From: Odoribacter sp. AF15-53
Lineage (GTDB): Bacteria > Bacteroidota > Bacteroidia > Bacteroidales > Marinifilaceae
Length of the DNA stretch: 64,000 nt
Assembly: GCF_003479425.1 (NCBI RefSeq)
Contig: NZ_QUHC01000003.1
Span: forward strand, 1 to 64,000
Direction: 5' to 3'
Shown: piece after piece, positions 33,995 through 44,165 of the stretch
Layout: each line of letters starts with the position of its first letter
How positions within the stretch are numbered: position 1 is the first letter of the stretch
The notes under the pieces: generated by a model
Told to the model about the DNA's origin: nothing
The model's database searches: none
The model's input: the letters and a program-made list of their open reading frames with translations, nothing else
Position numbers and translations under genes: made by a program

Positions 33995-35464
33995 TTATCG
34001 ACTATTTTTCAATTTCTTTTCTATTTCAATTAAATTATCCTGCGCCTCCCGGTTCCCTTGACGTGAAACTTCGGTTAACACGCTTTTCGCTTTATTCAAT
34101 TCTCCCGTAAGCATGTAATATACCCCTAGATTATTGACATACTCCGGAACATCCTGTCTAGCCTTATCCAGGTACTTCCTCGCCTGAAGAGTATCTTTCT
34201 GGGTTAACGCTATGGCCGCTGCGTTCAGGTTTGCCGTTGGGTCATCAGGATACGTGCGAACCGCTATTTCAAACACCTTTTGAAACTCCTCGCTTCCCTT
34301 GGGATAAGAATTGGCGATCCGAAACATCTCGTCCAAACTCAAATATTGCGGGTTAGTTTCAAGAAGTTCTTTTCCCTCCTCCACGCTCAGGTTCCTCACG
34401 TTGTATGATACGAGACATTGAACTTTCCGGAGTTTAGGATAAAAACAAGTCAACATTTTACGATAAACCTCTCCATGGTCAAGACCCTTCAACTTATTTT
34501 TTCGGAGGTTAACATCATCAATATCTTCTATTATTGCCATCACGTCCCTTCTATCTTTCAACGTCGACATCTCGACCAGTTCAAACAATCCATCCCAATT
34601 CTCCTCCCCACTCTGCACGTGGTACACATCCGACGGGAAAGATATTCGTTTCGCGAGATATTCTTTCAAAGCCTTGGCTCTCTCGCAAGCCAGCCACTCG
34701 TTATGCACCACACTTCCTTCCGGTGAGGCATATCCCGTTATATCAACACCCGTAACCTGAAGATTTTTATCCGAATGAATTTCATCCAAAAAAGTCGCGA
34801 TCTTGGACAACTGGACCCGATTATTCATATAATCCGGTAAAATCTCTGTTTTCCCGACAGGGAAATCAAGATATACTTCCCGTTGCTCGTTTCGTGTTTT
34901 TACCAATTCTGCTTCCGGTTGAACAAAAGAAATCACGGGTACCATGATATATTCCGGGGGAAGAACGATCAACTCCTCGTCAATTTCCTGAACATGTCCT
35001 CCACAACCGCATAAATCTTCCACGATACTCAAATCGGCCTCCCGCATCCAAGACTCGTACGGGATAGCAAGAGAATAATCCAACTCGGTTTTTGTATCCC
35101 GCCCGGCCCGAAGTGTTCCATATGGCAATTCTAAACCGGCTTCCTCTTTATCAATTGCCATGGCCCTGGCATAAGCTTTATGTTTCATCGTACCGTTTAC
35201 CAGTATGAAAGGCAATTCCACACGATGTTCACCTTCCGACAGGACAGGAGTCAACGTAAGCGCCCGATCCCTGTCAACGTGTAAATTTGCCATATCTATT
35301 TGCATTCTCACTTGCAACATATCATCCTGCCGCCTCAATTCGACAGAAGTAATATTAATCTGCCCCTTGTATATCTGTTGTTGTGCCATTAACGGAACAT
35401 TCACCATCACTAGCATACAAACAACAAATATGTTATACATTATATTTTTTCTCATAACCGTCAT
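33995..35464 (-). CDS. DUF3868/OmpA-like protein of the fimbrial operon
   Basis: A 489-residue exported protein: signal peptide to about residue 28, an N-terminal DUF3868 domain (about 30-200), an OmpA-like domain (about 205-310, with VYLDFPVGKTEI and ITGYASPEGS) and a helical TPR-like C terminus (about 385-489). The OmpA-like part may hold the assembly apparatus to peptidoglycan, while DUF3868 proteins accompany fimbrial genes in Bacteroidota. Last gene of the operon, essentially adjoining the DUF3575 gene. ATGs at 35464, 35455 and 35443 all precede the signal peptide; the exact start is open. Confidence 0.85.
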   Translation of the reverse strand: MTVMRKNIMYNIFVVCMLVMVNVPLMAQQQIYKGQINITSVELRRQDDMLQVRMQIDMANLHVDRDRALTLTPVLSEGEHRVELPFILVNGTMKHKAYARAMAIDKEEAGLELPYGTLRAGRDTKTELDYSLAIPYESWMREADLSIVEDLCGCGGHVQEIDEELIVLPPEYIMVPVISFVQPEAELVKTRNEQREVYLDFPVGKTEILPDYMNNRVQLSKIATFLDEIHSDKNLQVTGVDITGYASPEGSVVHNEWLACERAKALKEYLAKRISFPSDVYHVQSGEENWDGLFELVEMSTLKDRRDVMAIIEDIDDVNLRKNKLKGLDHGEVYRKMLTCFYPKLRKVQCLVSYNVRNLSVEEGKELLETNPQYLSLDEMFRIANSYPKGSEEFQKVFEIAVRTYPDDPTANLNAAAIALTQKDTLQARKYLDKARQDVPEYVNNLGVYYMLTGELNKAKSVLTEVSRQGNREAQDNLIEIEKKLKNSR

Positions 35465-35465
35465 T

Positions 35466-36047
35466 TTACTTGATAATATAAATTAAATTAATCCCTAGCT
35501 TCGTTGGTCCCACGTAATTCCGCCTATCATCCTTTAGCTTGGGACCGCATTTTTCACACCTGTATTTATCATACTTGATATGAGCGTATCCGAGACCGAT
35601 CGTTCCTTCCAGACTCCAACGCTTGTTCAGAATCCAATGGTAACCGTAAGCAATACCGGCCCCGAACAAATCCCCCTGGTAACGCTTGTGTTTCCACCCA
35701 AACATCTCGATCCCGCACATATTAAACTGCGCGTAAAAAGCGTGTACGCCAAAGAAATGTCCATTAAACCGATCACACAACCAATACCGCAATTCCGGCT
35801 GTACCAGCCAATGTTTAAACTTTTTATTCCCCGACCAGTTCCACGGGTTGTAATTTCCCGAGATATCCATCGTGAGTTTTCTCGACAAGGCAAATTCCAC
35901 CCCCAGATTCGGAGTCACCGTTGCCCAGTAAAGCGCATTCGTCTTGACTGCCAATACGGGCATATCAGGAACTTTATGCTTCTCTTGTCCCATGACACTC
36001 ATCATCGACAAAAGCATTATATTCAGTAAAAGAATCTGTTTTTTCAT
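35466..36047 (-). CDS. DUF3575 family outer-membrane protein
   Basis: A 193-residue protein with a signal peptide (MLLSMMSVMGQEKH region) and the DUF3575 pattern: VKTNALYWATVTPNLGVEF, NYNPWNW, a WLVQPELRYWLCDRFNGHF strand and a C-terminal YAHIKYDKYRCEKCG. It is predicted to be a small outer-membrane beta-barrel. DUF3575 genes regularly precede DUF3868 genes in fimbrial loci, as here, so an assembly or anchoring role is inferred. Confidence 0.88.
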   Translation of the reverse strand: MKKQILLLNIMLLSMMSVMGQEKHKVPDMPVLAVKTNALYWATVTPNLGVEFALSRKLTMDISGNYNPWNWSGNKKFKHWLVQPELRYWLCDRFNGHFFGVHAFYAQFNMCGIEMFGWKHKRYQGDLFGAGIAYGYHWILNKRWSLEGTIGLGYAHIKYDKYRCEKCGPKLKDDRRNYVGPTKLGINLIYIIK

Positions 36048-36059
36048 CTTTTCGTTCTT

Positions 36060-38213
36060 TTATTTTAAATTAATCGTGGGTTGTGCCAAAAGTTGCCCCA
36101 CGGAGTAAGACCCGTAATAATTTTTCCCCCCGTAATAGACCCGGAAAGTAACCGCGTCTGAAATCTTTGCCCCCAACTCGATATTGAAAGAGTAAGTACT
36201 ACTCGTCGAAGTATAAAAATTGCTGACAATCGTGTGATCAGAGGAATAGACAAAGAATTGTTTTATCGTATAAATATCATTAACCCGTATCGCACCGTTA
36301 ACAGGCACCGCCTTTCGAATAAGGTTATCATAGTACACGGTAGTACTTCGAAATCCCGGGGCGGATATCACGATATCCTCACTACTGATAGCCTGCTTCG
36401 ACACGAATTGAACACGCTGTTCCCCAACCGGGGCAGAAGCATATTCACGTTCATAACCATCATCAACTTTCACCCACCCGTTATCAGTCGTGGAGAGATT
36501 ACGTGTTGTAATATGTACTTTTAGCGGGTAAACCGGGGGCATATCCGTCAATTCCGGTATCGTGAAATGAAATACAGCCGTTTTATTCATCCCGTAATCA
36601 ACCATATTATCACCATTAACCGACACGTTCGTGAAATAACGAGACTGTAGTTTCACGTATGCCGTGTGGAAATAATCATTCTCGATAGTTATCGTCTCGT
36701 CACTATTCTCGTAACTCGTTTTAAAACTCAGACTTTTCTCTCCCGGCTCCTCCGCCCAATACACGTACTTATAAGTTCCGTTCCCAAATTGTATTTCCAT
36801 ATTTTTATTCGGATCAACCGGATAAAGATTATTGGTCGAAATAACACACTTCACGGGAAACAAATACTTCGGGATAGACGACGGAATGTTAAATTTCAAT
36901 GTCACATTCTGATCTCTTTCCGTGTATAAATCCGGGGTCGTGGATGCCGGCAAAAAGCTATACAAAGACGTGGATGTCACCGTGATAATTCTTGACAGGA
37001 CCCCGGCCTTCACCAAAATCGTCGCCGTATTTTGTCCGGATATCACCTTTGCCACATCGGCTGAAATCAAACCACTACCCGCATCATAAGCCAAATTCGT
37101 CAGAATATGATTAGGATCCTCAATAATGGACACATCTATCTTACTATCAGAAGCCGTTCCATTTTCCGTGTAATGGGCAGACACCCTCAACTCTCCTCCC
37201 TGAATAAACAACAAGTTCAATTGCCCCACCGTCAAAGTATGATTCGCATTATCAGAAATCGTTGGCGAATCTTTAAAAATCTCTGCATAGATATTATTGG
37301 ACGGTTCCGCATCTTTCGCATCATTGAAAGAAATACTACCGCTCGCCTGATCACTAAAAGACTCTATCACCACTCGATAATGATAATTACGCACGATAGG
37401 ATAGGGTTTCTTGTCTGCATCCAAAAACTGAATCTTGTAAAACTCCTCTTGACTATCGCCGTCTAATTTCCCTTTCACGATTACATAACACTGGTCATTA
37501 AACAAATTCGGATTTTCACTCATAAACTTCGGTGAAAGATCACATTCGTCCACGGTCTGATCCATTTTCTGAAGCGATCCGAGGGGAAGAGTAGGAGTAT
37601 TTTCCAGAATAACAAAAGGCGAGGGCGTTTCGGAGGGATTAAACGGAGCCGTGGTCCCCATCGTGGCCATATTACACAAAGCGTACCCGGTCACGCTGAA
37701 ATTCGAAGCGTTATTTTCCACCGTTACTTTCGCTTGATTCCGGTACAAAACCACATCCAACGTGTTCGCCCCTGCTACCAATTCCCCGCGTCCCCAAAAC
37801 ACCAACAGATTTCCATTCAATACCGGAATCAATTCCCGCTCGTCCTTTTGCAAAGCCTCCCGATCATTATAGGATGCTATCTGATCACAATTCGCGATAA
37901 AATGAATAATTCGGGTATCCGCGGGAACCTGAGCTTTAAACGTTCCTTTACCGATCCCCCCGTCTTCCGTTGTTACCAAATCTGTCGCGTGTACACGTGC
38001 AAGAAACAACCCTTTAGCGTCAAAAGCCATCAACCAGACATCATTAATGGCATTCTCGTATGACACGCTTCTCGCTTGCATGGCATTGTACTCCGGGATA
38101 TAAAGCGAAATGTTGAGAGACATCCCTTCCTCGTTCAACTTTTCCCATTTTCCCGGCTCATCCGTACAAGAAAGCACGATAATGATTAAAAAAATATGTA
38201 TTAACTTTTTCAT
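36060..38213 (-). CDS. Large fimbrial accessory lipoprotein
   Basis: A 717-residue lipoprotein with lipobox IIVLSC (about Cys16). Its N-terminal part (about residues 25-300) is fimbrillin-like, with IPEYNAMQARSVSYEN, INDVWLMAFDAKGLF and QAKVTVENNASNF strands; the rest is a string of beta-rich immunoglobulin-like domains. It resembles the DUF4906-type accessory proteins of Bacteroidota fimbriae, which sit at or near the tip. Start: ATG at 38213 (MKKLIH), preferred over an upstream frame at 38249 that overlaps the previous gene. Confidence 0.8.
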   Translation of the reverse strand: MKKLIHIFLIIIVLSCTDEPGKWEKLNEEGMSLNISLYIPEYNAMQARSVSYENAINDVWLMAFDAKGLFLARVHATDLVTTEDGGIGKGTFKAQVPADTRIIHFIANCDQIASYNDREALQKDERELIPVLNGNLLVFWGRGELVAGANTLDVVLYRNQAKVTVENNASNFSVTGYALCNMATMGTTAPFNPSETPSPFVILENTPTLPLGSLQKMDQTVDECDLSPKFMSENPNLFNDQCYVIVKGKLDGDSQEEFYKIQFLDADKKPYPIVRNYHYRVVIESFSDQASGSISFNDAKDAEPSNNIYAEIFKDSPTISDNANHTLTVGQLNLLFIQGGELRVSAHYTENGTASDSKIDVSIIEDPNHILTNLAYDAGSGLISADVAKVISGQNTATILVKAGVLSRIITVTSTSLYSFLPASTTPDLYTERDQNVTLKFNIPSSIPKYLFPVKCVISTNNLYPVDPNKNMEIQFGNGTYKYVYWAEEPGEKSLSFKTSYENSDETITIENDYFHTAYVKLQSRYFTNVSVNGDNMVDYGMNKTAVFHFTIPELTDMPPVYPLKVHITTRNLSTTDNGWVKVDDGYEREYASAPVGEQRVQFVSKQAISSEDIVISAPGFRSTTVYYDNLIRKAVPVNGAIRVNDIYTIKQFFVYSSDHTIVSNFYTSTSSTYSFNIELGAKISDAVTFRVYYGGKNYYGSYSVGQLLAQPTINLK

Positions 38214-38221
38214 AATCCATC

Positions 38222-40168
38222 TTAATTTACTTTGACATCCCTGACACAACGTACAGAGGCTTTCAAGGAATCGAAACTGGAATTAACACCCACTCTCGGA
38301 TCCATAAACTCCACGGCACTCGACTGTCTTGCACTCCAATACCAACTTCCTTCAAGAATTTTTTTTACCTCACATAAACGGATATTCTGAAGGATATCAA
38401 TCATATACAATTCGGCCAACGTCGGCATCCGCCAATCCGAATAAGTCTCGCCTGTTGTCTCATCTCTTTCAACATAAGAACTACATTTATCTCTGGAAAG
38501 AACATAATTTGAAGCTGTAGTGGTCCCGTGTTGCGAAGCAAGCATGAAACGGGGAGAGATCATCCTGTTATTCTCTTCCGTATCTATCGTGTTACCATTC
38601 TCATCTCTCCGAGGATACCCTAACACGGCATTATTCCTGATATACGAGGCATAAGATGCTCCCAACGCGGAATTTGCCGCCATGTGACTGTAACCGGATC
38701 CGAAATCTTCATCGAACTCATCCGGATTAGGCAGGGTCGAAAAATCCGCCACGAAAGAATTAATGACAAACATTTTGTTATTATTTTGTCCTTCACTTCC
38801 ACCCGGGGCATCCGCAGAGATATCGTAACCGATATACAAGGCCGGAAATTGTTCCACTCGCACATTCTGAGTCATCCCCGATTCATTCGTAACCGTGAAT
38901 GTAACCACTTTTGACACGAAATTATTCGGGAGAACACTATTAATCTCGATATTTCCGGCTTTCGCATCTTTTGTCCACTCGATATTCACCCCGTTACCAT
39001 CGGAGGCAACCCCGTTGACCTGTATATTACTTATCGACACGGGAGTTGAGGACTGAAAAGTCGTGGTGAACTTCGTACTGTTCGGCATCGTAATCCGAGT
39101 ATCTTCAACATACAGGAAATTAATTCCTTCCACGCTCACAAGTACGTCTTTTGTTGTCCAATCTTTTATGGTGTATTGCGTGGATAACTCCACGGGCGTT
39201 TTAGGGTCAGGAGAACCCAACCGATCCACCTGCACGGAAATATCATAAAGATAATTCCGTTGTAATTTATATAGTGTCTCATCCGTTCCTTCCGCGGACA
39301 AACGATAATTCACCGGAATCCGGTAATAACTATTTGTATACGTCAAAGCACCATTTGTTACCGGGATATTCACGAGAATATAAGTTTCGTCATTCACGTC
39401 ATCATTCCAATCATTGGCATAAGAGTACATCACAAAAGCGACATCCCCATCGGCCCCAACCATCGTGCTTGTGAAATCGGGCATTTCCTGTAAATCCGGT
39501 ACAAACGAATTCCCATTCTCCAATACCTGACTACTCGCGGCGTATCGTATCAACTTCTTGCTCATCGCGAGACCCGTTGCCACGGAATACCCGTTTGCAT
39601 AGGAAAGCTTCACCCGAATTTTTGATGCGGCCCGTTTTAAAGAAACAGGTATTTCTTTATTCACGACAACTCCATCATTCAGTATCATCGAATGAACCCC
39701 GTCCATCAAAAAAACATCTTGTTTCACATCAGGATTTAATCCCGTCACGGACAAACCTTTTAATGCACTTAATGCAAGTCCTTTATCCGGAATACTTCCT
39801 GAATAATTCGCTAGAACATAGGTTTCATAATTGACATTCGTTTCAAATTCTTCCTGATAAACATTCAGTTTCGTGCTGTATGCATTAACACCGGTTAACG
39901 CTGGAGTGGGCACGATATGCTGGTAAAAAACGCATTCATCCCCTCCCTCTTTATACATGAACACGTCCAATGTCGTTATCTTATTTTCATTCAGGTCATC
40001 ATTTCCTACTTCATTTGTCGCTCTTGCCACAGACGCTTTCTTGAAGAAAACCTTCACGAACACATCCCCGTCCTGTTTCATGTCAGAAGATTCCAATTCA
40101 TTTTGCGAACAAGACGAAACCAGATACATCACGAACAACAAGAGCCATATTATATTATATCGTTTCAT
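38222..40168 (-). CDS. Fimbrial tip-type lipoprotein with C-terminal lectin-like domain
   Basis: A 648-residue lipoprotein with lipobox LVSSC (Cys20). The N-terminal half is fimbrillin-like (ITTLDVFMYKEGGDE; LKRAASKIRVKL). The C-terminal ~150 residues contain WRMPTLAELYMIDIL, YWSARQSS and VRCVRDV, the closing pattern of the DUF1566/C-type-lectin-like domains on predicted fimbrial tip adhesins. It is probably exposed at the tip and binds an unknown host or bacterial ligand. 10 bp after the preceding gene. Confidence 0.82.
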   Translation of the reverse strand: MKRYNIIWLLLFVMYLVSSCSQNELESSDMKQDGDVFVKVFFKKASVARATNEVGNDDLNENKITTLDVFMYKEGGDECVFYQHIVPTPALTGVNAYSTKLNVYQEEFETNVNYETYVLANYSGSIPDKGLALSALKGLSVTGLNPDVKQDVFLMDGVHSMILNDGVVVNKEIPVSLKRAASKIRVKLSYANGYSVATGLAMSKKLIRYAASSQVLENGNSFVPDLQEMPDFTSTMVGADGDVAFVMYSYANDWNDDVNDETYILVNIPVTNGALTYTNSYYRIPVNYRLSAEGTDETLYKLQRNYLYDISVQVDRLGSPDPKTPVELSTQYTIKDWTTKDVLVSVEGINFLYVEDTRITMPNSTKFTTTFQSSTPVSISNIQVNGVASDGNGVNIEWTKDAKAGNIEINSVLPNNFVSKVVTFTVTNESGMTQNVRVEQFPALYIGYDISADAPGGSEGQNNNKMFVINSFVADFSTLPNPDEFDEDFGSGYSHMAANSALGASYASYIRNNAVLGYPRRDENGNTIDTEENNRMISPRFMLASQHGTTTASNYVLSRDKCSSYVERDETTGETYSDWRMPTLAELYMIDILQNIRLCEVKKILEGSWYWSARQSSAVEFMDPRVGVNSSFDSLKASVRCVRDVKVN

Positions 40169-40178
40169 AACCTTATTT

Positions 40179-41624
40179 TTATTGATACCCCACTTGCGTA
40201 ATCAGTATGTCCGTATCATTATCTCCCGGGAATCTCCGAGTGGTGCCCTGTAAAGGATTAATCTTCAATTTCTCCCCGTCAACCGTGATGTACATATAAG
40301 TACTTCTTTCCACCCCACTCCAACTCTTGGTCGCACCCACTTGAATAAGACACTCTTTTTCCCCGGCAATCCCCTTGGAAACTGCAACCGGACCTCCGTT
40401 TGTACTCTCTTTATTGAAAAAGAATTCCAACCCGTTTGTTATCGTTGCCGTCCATACAGCCCCCGCGGGTGCTATCAACTTAAAACTATAACTAGCATAA
40501 GAAGTTTCACTTACGGGTACATTATCCTTCACGTAAGGAAAATAAACAACTCCCGTTGTCGCCCCCGCGTCATTTCCCTCGTAAGCATCAAACACGTAAT
40601 CCCCCTCCGTAACCTGGCTCCCGATCTGGGATTCCGACACGGTCCACGGTAACGGAATAATCTTCAAGAACAATTCATTATCCGGATGCTCGAACATGGC
40701 AATAATTCGGTAAACCGTATTTTGGTTCAAACTATATTTATCCGAAATCTGCCCGTTATCCGTAATATAACCTTTATATTTAAATTCTTTTCCATTAATC
40801 TTTATCGTAGCCAACAAATAAGGAGTAATCCTATCATCTTTCTCGGCAGAAGCTGCAATATTTTGATAACTATAAAAAGATGCATGAGCATTTTCCGGAA
40901 CAATCACACTCACGTCCGAAGGCATATTCTGCAAGATCATATCGGTCGTCATCACGCGCTCCTCCCGATTCGTCACGACCGGAGAAATCATATCACGTCC
41001 CTGATACTCGCATCGGCTATTCATCACCTGATTCACGAACTCAAGAGAAACAAGCTGCACGTCATCATCTTTCAAATCATTGTTTTTAAACACGTAAACA
41101 TCCAGACGAGCAACCAACCTTCTCATGGGAATCTCGGCCTCTGTTAATGGCCCATTAACCGTAACCTCTTTCCTTCCGATCATCAACACCGATCCCCCGA
41201 GAAAACTATTACTCGTCACCGTCATATCATCCAACATCTTCATCGTCGTGTTCTCGTCCAAGGTAATCGAAAGCGATTTATCCGTTCCCTCGTAATTTCC
41301 GACAGCATAAACAATCTTCGGCAAGGCGGAGACCGATACTACCCGTTGATACTCGCTAATGGCCTCCGGCGTGATGTCAGGCAAAAATTCCGAGAATTCA
41401 CAGGTCCCATCCGATTGATTGAAAACATATATAGCTAGACTAGAAAACTTTCCGTCATCTCCCTTTATCAAACCGTCTGTTGCAGCCCGAGCCGTGAAAG
41501 ACAAAGACAAACGAGCGTCTTTATCCGGTTTCACGGGAACATTCTCGTTTTTATCACATGCCGCAAACAACATGATCATAAAAAGTGCCCAAAGACCTGT
41601 CCGTATATTATTACTTCGCTTCAT
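40179..41624 (-). CDS. Fimbrillin-like accessory lipoprotein
   Basis: A 481-residue lipoprotein with lipobox MLFAAC (Cys23) and an N-terminal fimbrillin-like domain: FSSLAIYVFNQSDGTCEF, a MRRLVARLDVYVFKN strand and LNQNTVYRIIAMF. A C-terminal beta-sandwich (about residues 330-480) follows. It is likely a minor or tip-complex subunit polymerised after the major fimbrillin. 6 bp after the FimB/Mfa2-like gene. Which of the P. gingivalis FimC/D/E or Mfa3-5 proteins it matches cannot be told by eye. Confidence 0.8.
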   Translation of the reverse strand: MKRSNNIRTGLWALFMIMLFAACDKNENVPVKPDKDARLSLSFTARAATDGLIKGDDGKFSSLAIYVFNQSDGTCEFSEFLPDITPEAISEYQRVVSVSALPKIVYAVGNYEGTDKSLSITLDENTTMKMLDDMTVTSNSFLGGSVLMIGRKEVTVNGPLTEAEIPMRRLVARLDVYVFKNNDLKDDDVQLVSLEFVNQVMNSRCEYQGRDMISPVVTNREERVMTTDMILQNMPSDVSVIVPENAHASFYSYQNIAASAEKDDRITPYLLATIKINGKEFKYKGYITDNGQISDKYSLNQNTVYRIIAMFEHPDNELFLKIIPLPWTVSESQIGSQVTEGDYVFDAYEGNDAGATTGVVYFPYVKDNVPVSETSYASYSFKLIAPAGAVWTATITNGLEFFFNKESTNGGPVAVSKGIAGEKECLIQVGATKSWSGVERSTYMYITVDGEKLKINPLQGTTRRFPGDNDTDILITQVGYQ

Positions 41625-41630
41625 AATTCT

Positions 41631-42497
41631 CTAATTATATCCGGGTTTTATCTCCTCCTCCTCCCACGCCGTCACCGTAACACTCAAACCGTTCACTTTA
41701 AAACGAATACCGACAAAAGCTTCATTAATACCGTTCACGGTAATGTTATTCCTCTGCATAAAATCTTTCAGACTCAGATTATATATAGATTCTCCCGTTT
41801 CCGGGTTGACCAAATTGACAAACACGTCATTATCATCATGAAAACGCAAGACATTAAAATTTGCCACGGACTTCCCGGTAGTTGATTCACTTTGAACTAT
41901 CGGGTAATAATGCTCCTTCTCGCTTGAAAAGTTACGGGCAAAGTCTACCGTCGGACTCAAATTACCGATCTCAACCTGCAAAGGTATCGTAGCTTCATTC
42001 TCCACCCCCACAATTTCCACCCGCATCTTTATATGAGAGCTATTAAAATAAACCGTATCCTGCTCCCAACGATCACCATGCACGACAATATCTTTCATCC
42101 CGAAATACAAACTATCATTCGTAGTGATCACCTCTCGCGTAAAATAATGAGGTGCTGCCACGGTTGCCGAGCCCAAAGAGGTATGATTATTCATCTGTGT
42201 CATCTCGTTAGCGTTTCCCCAGCAAACCAAATGATAGCTCCCGTTCGGTAAATCCAGCATCGTCCCTTGCGAGAGCCGAAGCTCATCCCGATCGAAAGTG
42301 CTTGTTTGCACCAATGTACCCGATTCATCATACACGTACATATTTACACGCTCAATCTTCTGCGGGAATATTTCCGTATTGAAATCTCCCAGATAACTGA
42401 AATAAACGTATATGCCGCAATCATCCAAATCTTCCTTTATACATGCAGAGGAAAGAATGAGGAGGAGTAAACTCCCTATTATTTTAATTTGTTTCAT
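41631..42497 (-). CDS. FimB/Mfa2 family fimbrial anchor lipoprotein
   Basis: A 288-residue lipoprotein with lipobox LILSSAC (Cys19) and the FimB/Mfa2 hallmarks: CGIYVYFSYLGD near the N terminus, VNMYVYDESGTLV and LPNGSYHLVCWGN. In P. gingivalis Mfa2 and FimB anchor the fimbria base in the outer membrane and limit its length. Two beta-sandwich domains are expected. It lies second in the operon after a 117-bp gap that carries a palindromic element. Confidence 0.92.
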   Translation of the reverse strand: MKQIKIIGSLLLLILSSACIKEDLDDCGIYVYFSYLGDFNTEIFPQKIERVNMYVYDESGTLVQTSTFDRDELRLSQGTMLDLPNGSYHLVCWGNANEMTQMNNHTSLGSATVAAPHYFTREVITTNDSLYFGMKDIVVHGDRWEQDTVYFNSSHIKMRVEIVGVENEATIPLQVEIGNLSPTVDFARNFSSEKEHYYPIVQSESTTGKSVANFNVLRFHDDNDVFVNLVNPETGESIYNLSLKDFMQRNNITVNGINEAFVGIRFKVNGLSVTVTAWEEEEIKPGYN

Positions 42498-42519
42498 CTT
42501 TCCGTATATTGATTTTCAA

Positions 42520-42598
42520 GTGTGTGTCTCATCTCTCCCCCTGTGTAAGGGGGAAGTCGGAGGGGGGAGAGAGTTTCAAATAGAACTTTTGACACACC
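42520..42598. repeat. Palindromic GC-rich element between fimbrillin and FimB/Mfa2 genes
   Basis: Outer arms GTGTGTC/GACACAC enclose CTCTCCCCC, a GTGTAA centre, GGGGG and a second GGGGGGAGAG. The C- and G-rich tracts can pair in more than one way. It occupies most of the 117-bp gap in the fimbrial operon; such CTCCCCC...GGGGGAG palindromes resemble dispersed repeats. Confidence 0.6.
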
Positions 42599-42614
42599 CC
42601 CTTGCAATTAAAAC

Positions 42615-43811
42615 TTATTGAGCGAAATCGAAATCCGGAATAATTGTCTCTTCGGCCCACGGTTCAACTGTCACGTGAACCAACACGTTATACTGGACAT
42701 TACTCAAATCATTATCAAGCATCGGAACCACCTCGATATCCATGTTATAAATTGTTCCCGGTTTGAAATCAGCAGCCGTCATTTCCGTGTTAATCCCTTT
42801 ATAGAACTTGACAATATTTCCAAATCTATTAACGATATTCGGATTAAACACATCAGTATTTGTTGATGTCATACCCGTCACTACAACATTTGCGAGATCC
42901 AGGTGTATATTAGGTAAAGCCGTTCCGGGGAAGAAATTGAATGCGTAACACTTACCCTCTGTCTTTAAAGGTAAATTTTGATAAACTCCATCCGAATAAT
43001 TTATATAACTTGCATAAGCAGAAGCATCCAATGTCGAAGACATATCAAAAAGCCATTTTCCTTCTTTTATATGATCCACGAAAGTAGTATTCCGATACAA
43101 CTCTTCAAGCGTTCCCGGCTTACTGTATTTATAATAAAAATCATTCAAGTAAATACCTTTTAAATCAGCCGTGAATCCCGTCCAAGAAACCGTGGCCGTT
43201 TGTTCCACGCCACTTATCTCCCGGCCAAATTCAAAACTTCCCGCATTCTTAAAAGTGATACTTTTTATTTGTAAACGAGCCACAATCGGGACAAGATTCA
43301 CATTTGCCGTGTAAGTTTTTCCGGAAGTCGGGTCCGGATTAATCGGTTCATCATTTATCGGAGTTAAATCTTCATCTACCCCGTAATACATCACGCCCGA
43401 TCCTTGTTGCTTATCAAGACTTGTCGTGATCACGTTATCCACGACATCCGTCCCCGGATTCCCGTACACGTATACCTTTGATACCGATTTAGGGACATTA
43501 ATGAATTTAAGGCCTTGATCAGAAGTCGTGAGTTTTACCCAATCTGAATTCAAATCCGTACTCTTATCCACTTGCCGAGAAACAATCACCGTATTACTGG
43601 CATCCGTGATATTGATGCAAACACTCTGTATATCCTTCGTATCTTTTGTTAAGATATCCGTAGGACCGCTAGCTCTAGATGTTGATAAACCTTGTAAGGA
43701 AACAGACACGGCAACCGGATCATTTCCCAATTCGTCATACTTTTCGTTATCATTGCAAGCTAATAAACCAACGCTTGCCAAAAGCGCAAAAAAATAATAG
43801 CTGATCTTCAT
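42615..43811 (-). CDS. Major fimbrillin (Mfa1-like) lipoprotein
   Basis: A 398-residue fimbrial subunit: lipobox GLLACN (Cys19), then an N-terminal beta domain with VAVSVSLQGLSTSRAS and a C-terminal domain ending VLVHVTVEPWAEETIIPDFDF, the Mfa1-type closing strand. In the P. gingivalis model the lipoprotein precursor is cleaved after an Arg and the freed groove accepts the next subunit's strand; the SRAS site here (about residues 46-49) is a candidate. First gene of the operon, so expected to be made in the largest amount. P. gingivalis uses gingipains for cleavage; the protease here is unknown. Confidence 0.88.
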   Translation of the reverse strand: MKISYYFFALLASVGLLACNDNEKYDELGNDPVAVSVSLQGLSTSRASGPTDILTKDTKDIQSVCINITDASNTVIVSRQVDKSTDLNSDWVKLTTSDQGLKFINVPKSVSKVYVYGNPGTDVVDNVITTSLDKQQGSGVMYYGVDEDLTPINDEPINPDPTSGKTYTANVNLVPIVARLQIKSITFKNAGSFEFGREISGVEQTATVSWTGFTADLKGIYLNDFYYKYSKPGTLEELYRNTTFVDHIKEGKWLFDMSSTLDASAYASYINYSDGVYQNLPLKTEGKCYAFNFFPGTALPNIHLDLANVVVTGMTSTNTDVFNPNIVNRFGNIVKFYKGINTEMTAADFKPGTIYNMDIEVVPMLDNDLSNVQYNVLVHVTVEPWAEETIIPDFDFAQ

Positions 43812-44165
43812 AATTTTAAATCTTTTCTTCTAGTTGTTTTTTAAATTTAAAAAAATACCCGTTATAACCATCCCTTCCCGAGGAGAGATGACTACAAATA
43901 AATCTTCGAATATTCTTTATCTGAGGGATTTTACGACATTATTTTAAATAGGTTATATTTTTACGCATTTTATTAGAATGATTTTAAATTGTATCATCTA
44001 TCTTTATTAAAATAAAGTCTAAAATACATTCCATATATTACCTACCTTGTGTATTTATTTTCATCATTTCGATATTTTCCCTGAAAAGTGATATACTTTT
44101 ACAAACCTCAAAAAACACGGGTAAAGCCCCTTCCTCCCCCAATCAGTAGAAAATATTTCTGTATA
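43812..44165. other. Upstream region of the fimbrial operon
   Basis: About 350 bp, very AT-rich. It must contain the fimbrillin promoter but no TAnnTTTG box was found at a convincing spacing. No inverted repeats of the invertible-promoter type were recognised. Confidence 0.45.
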
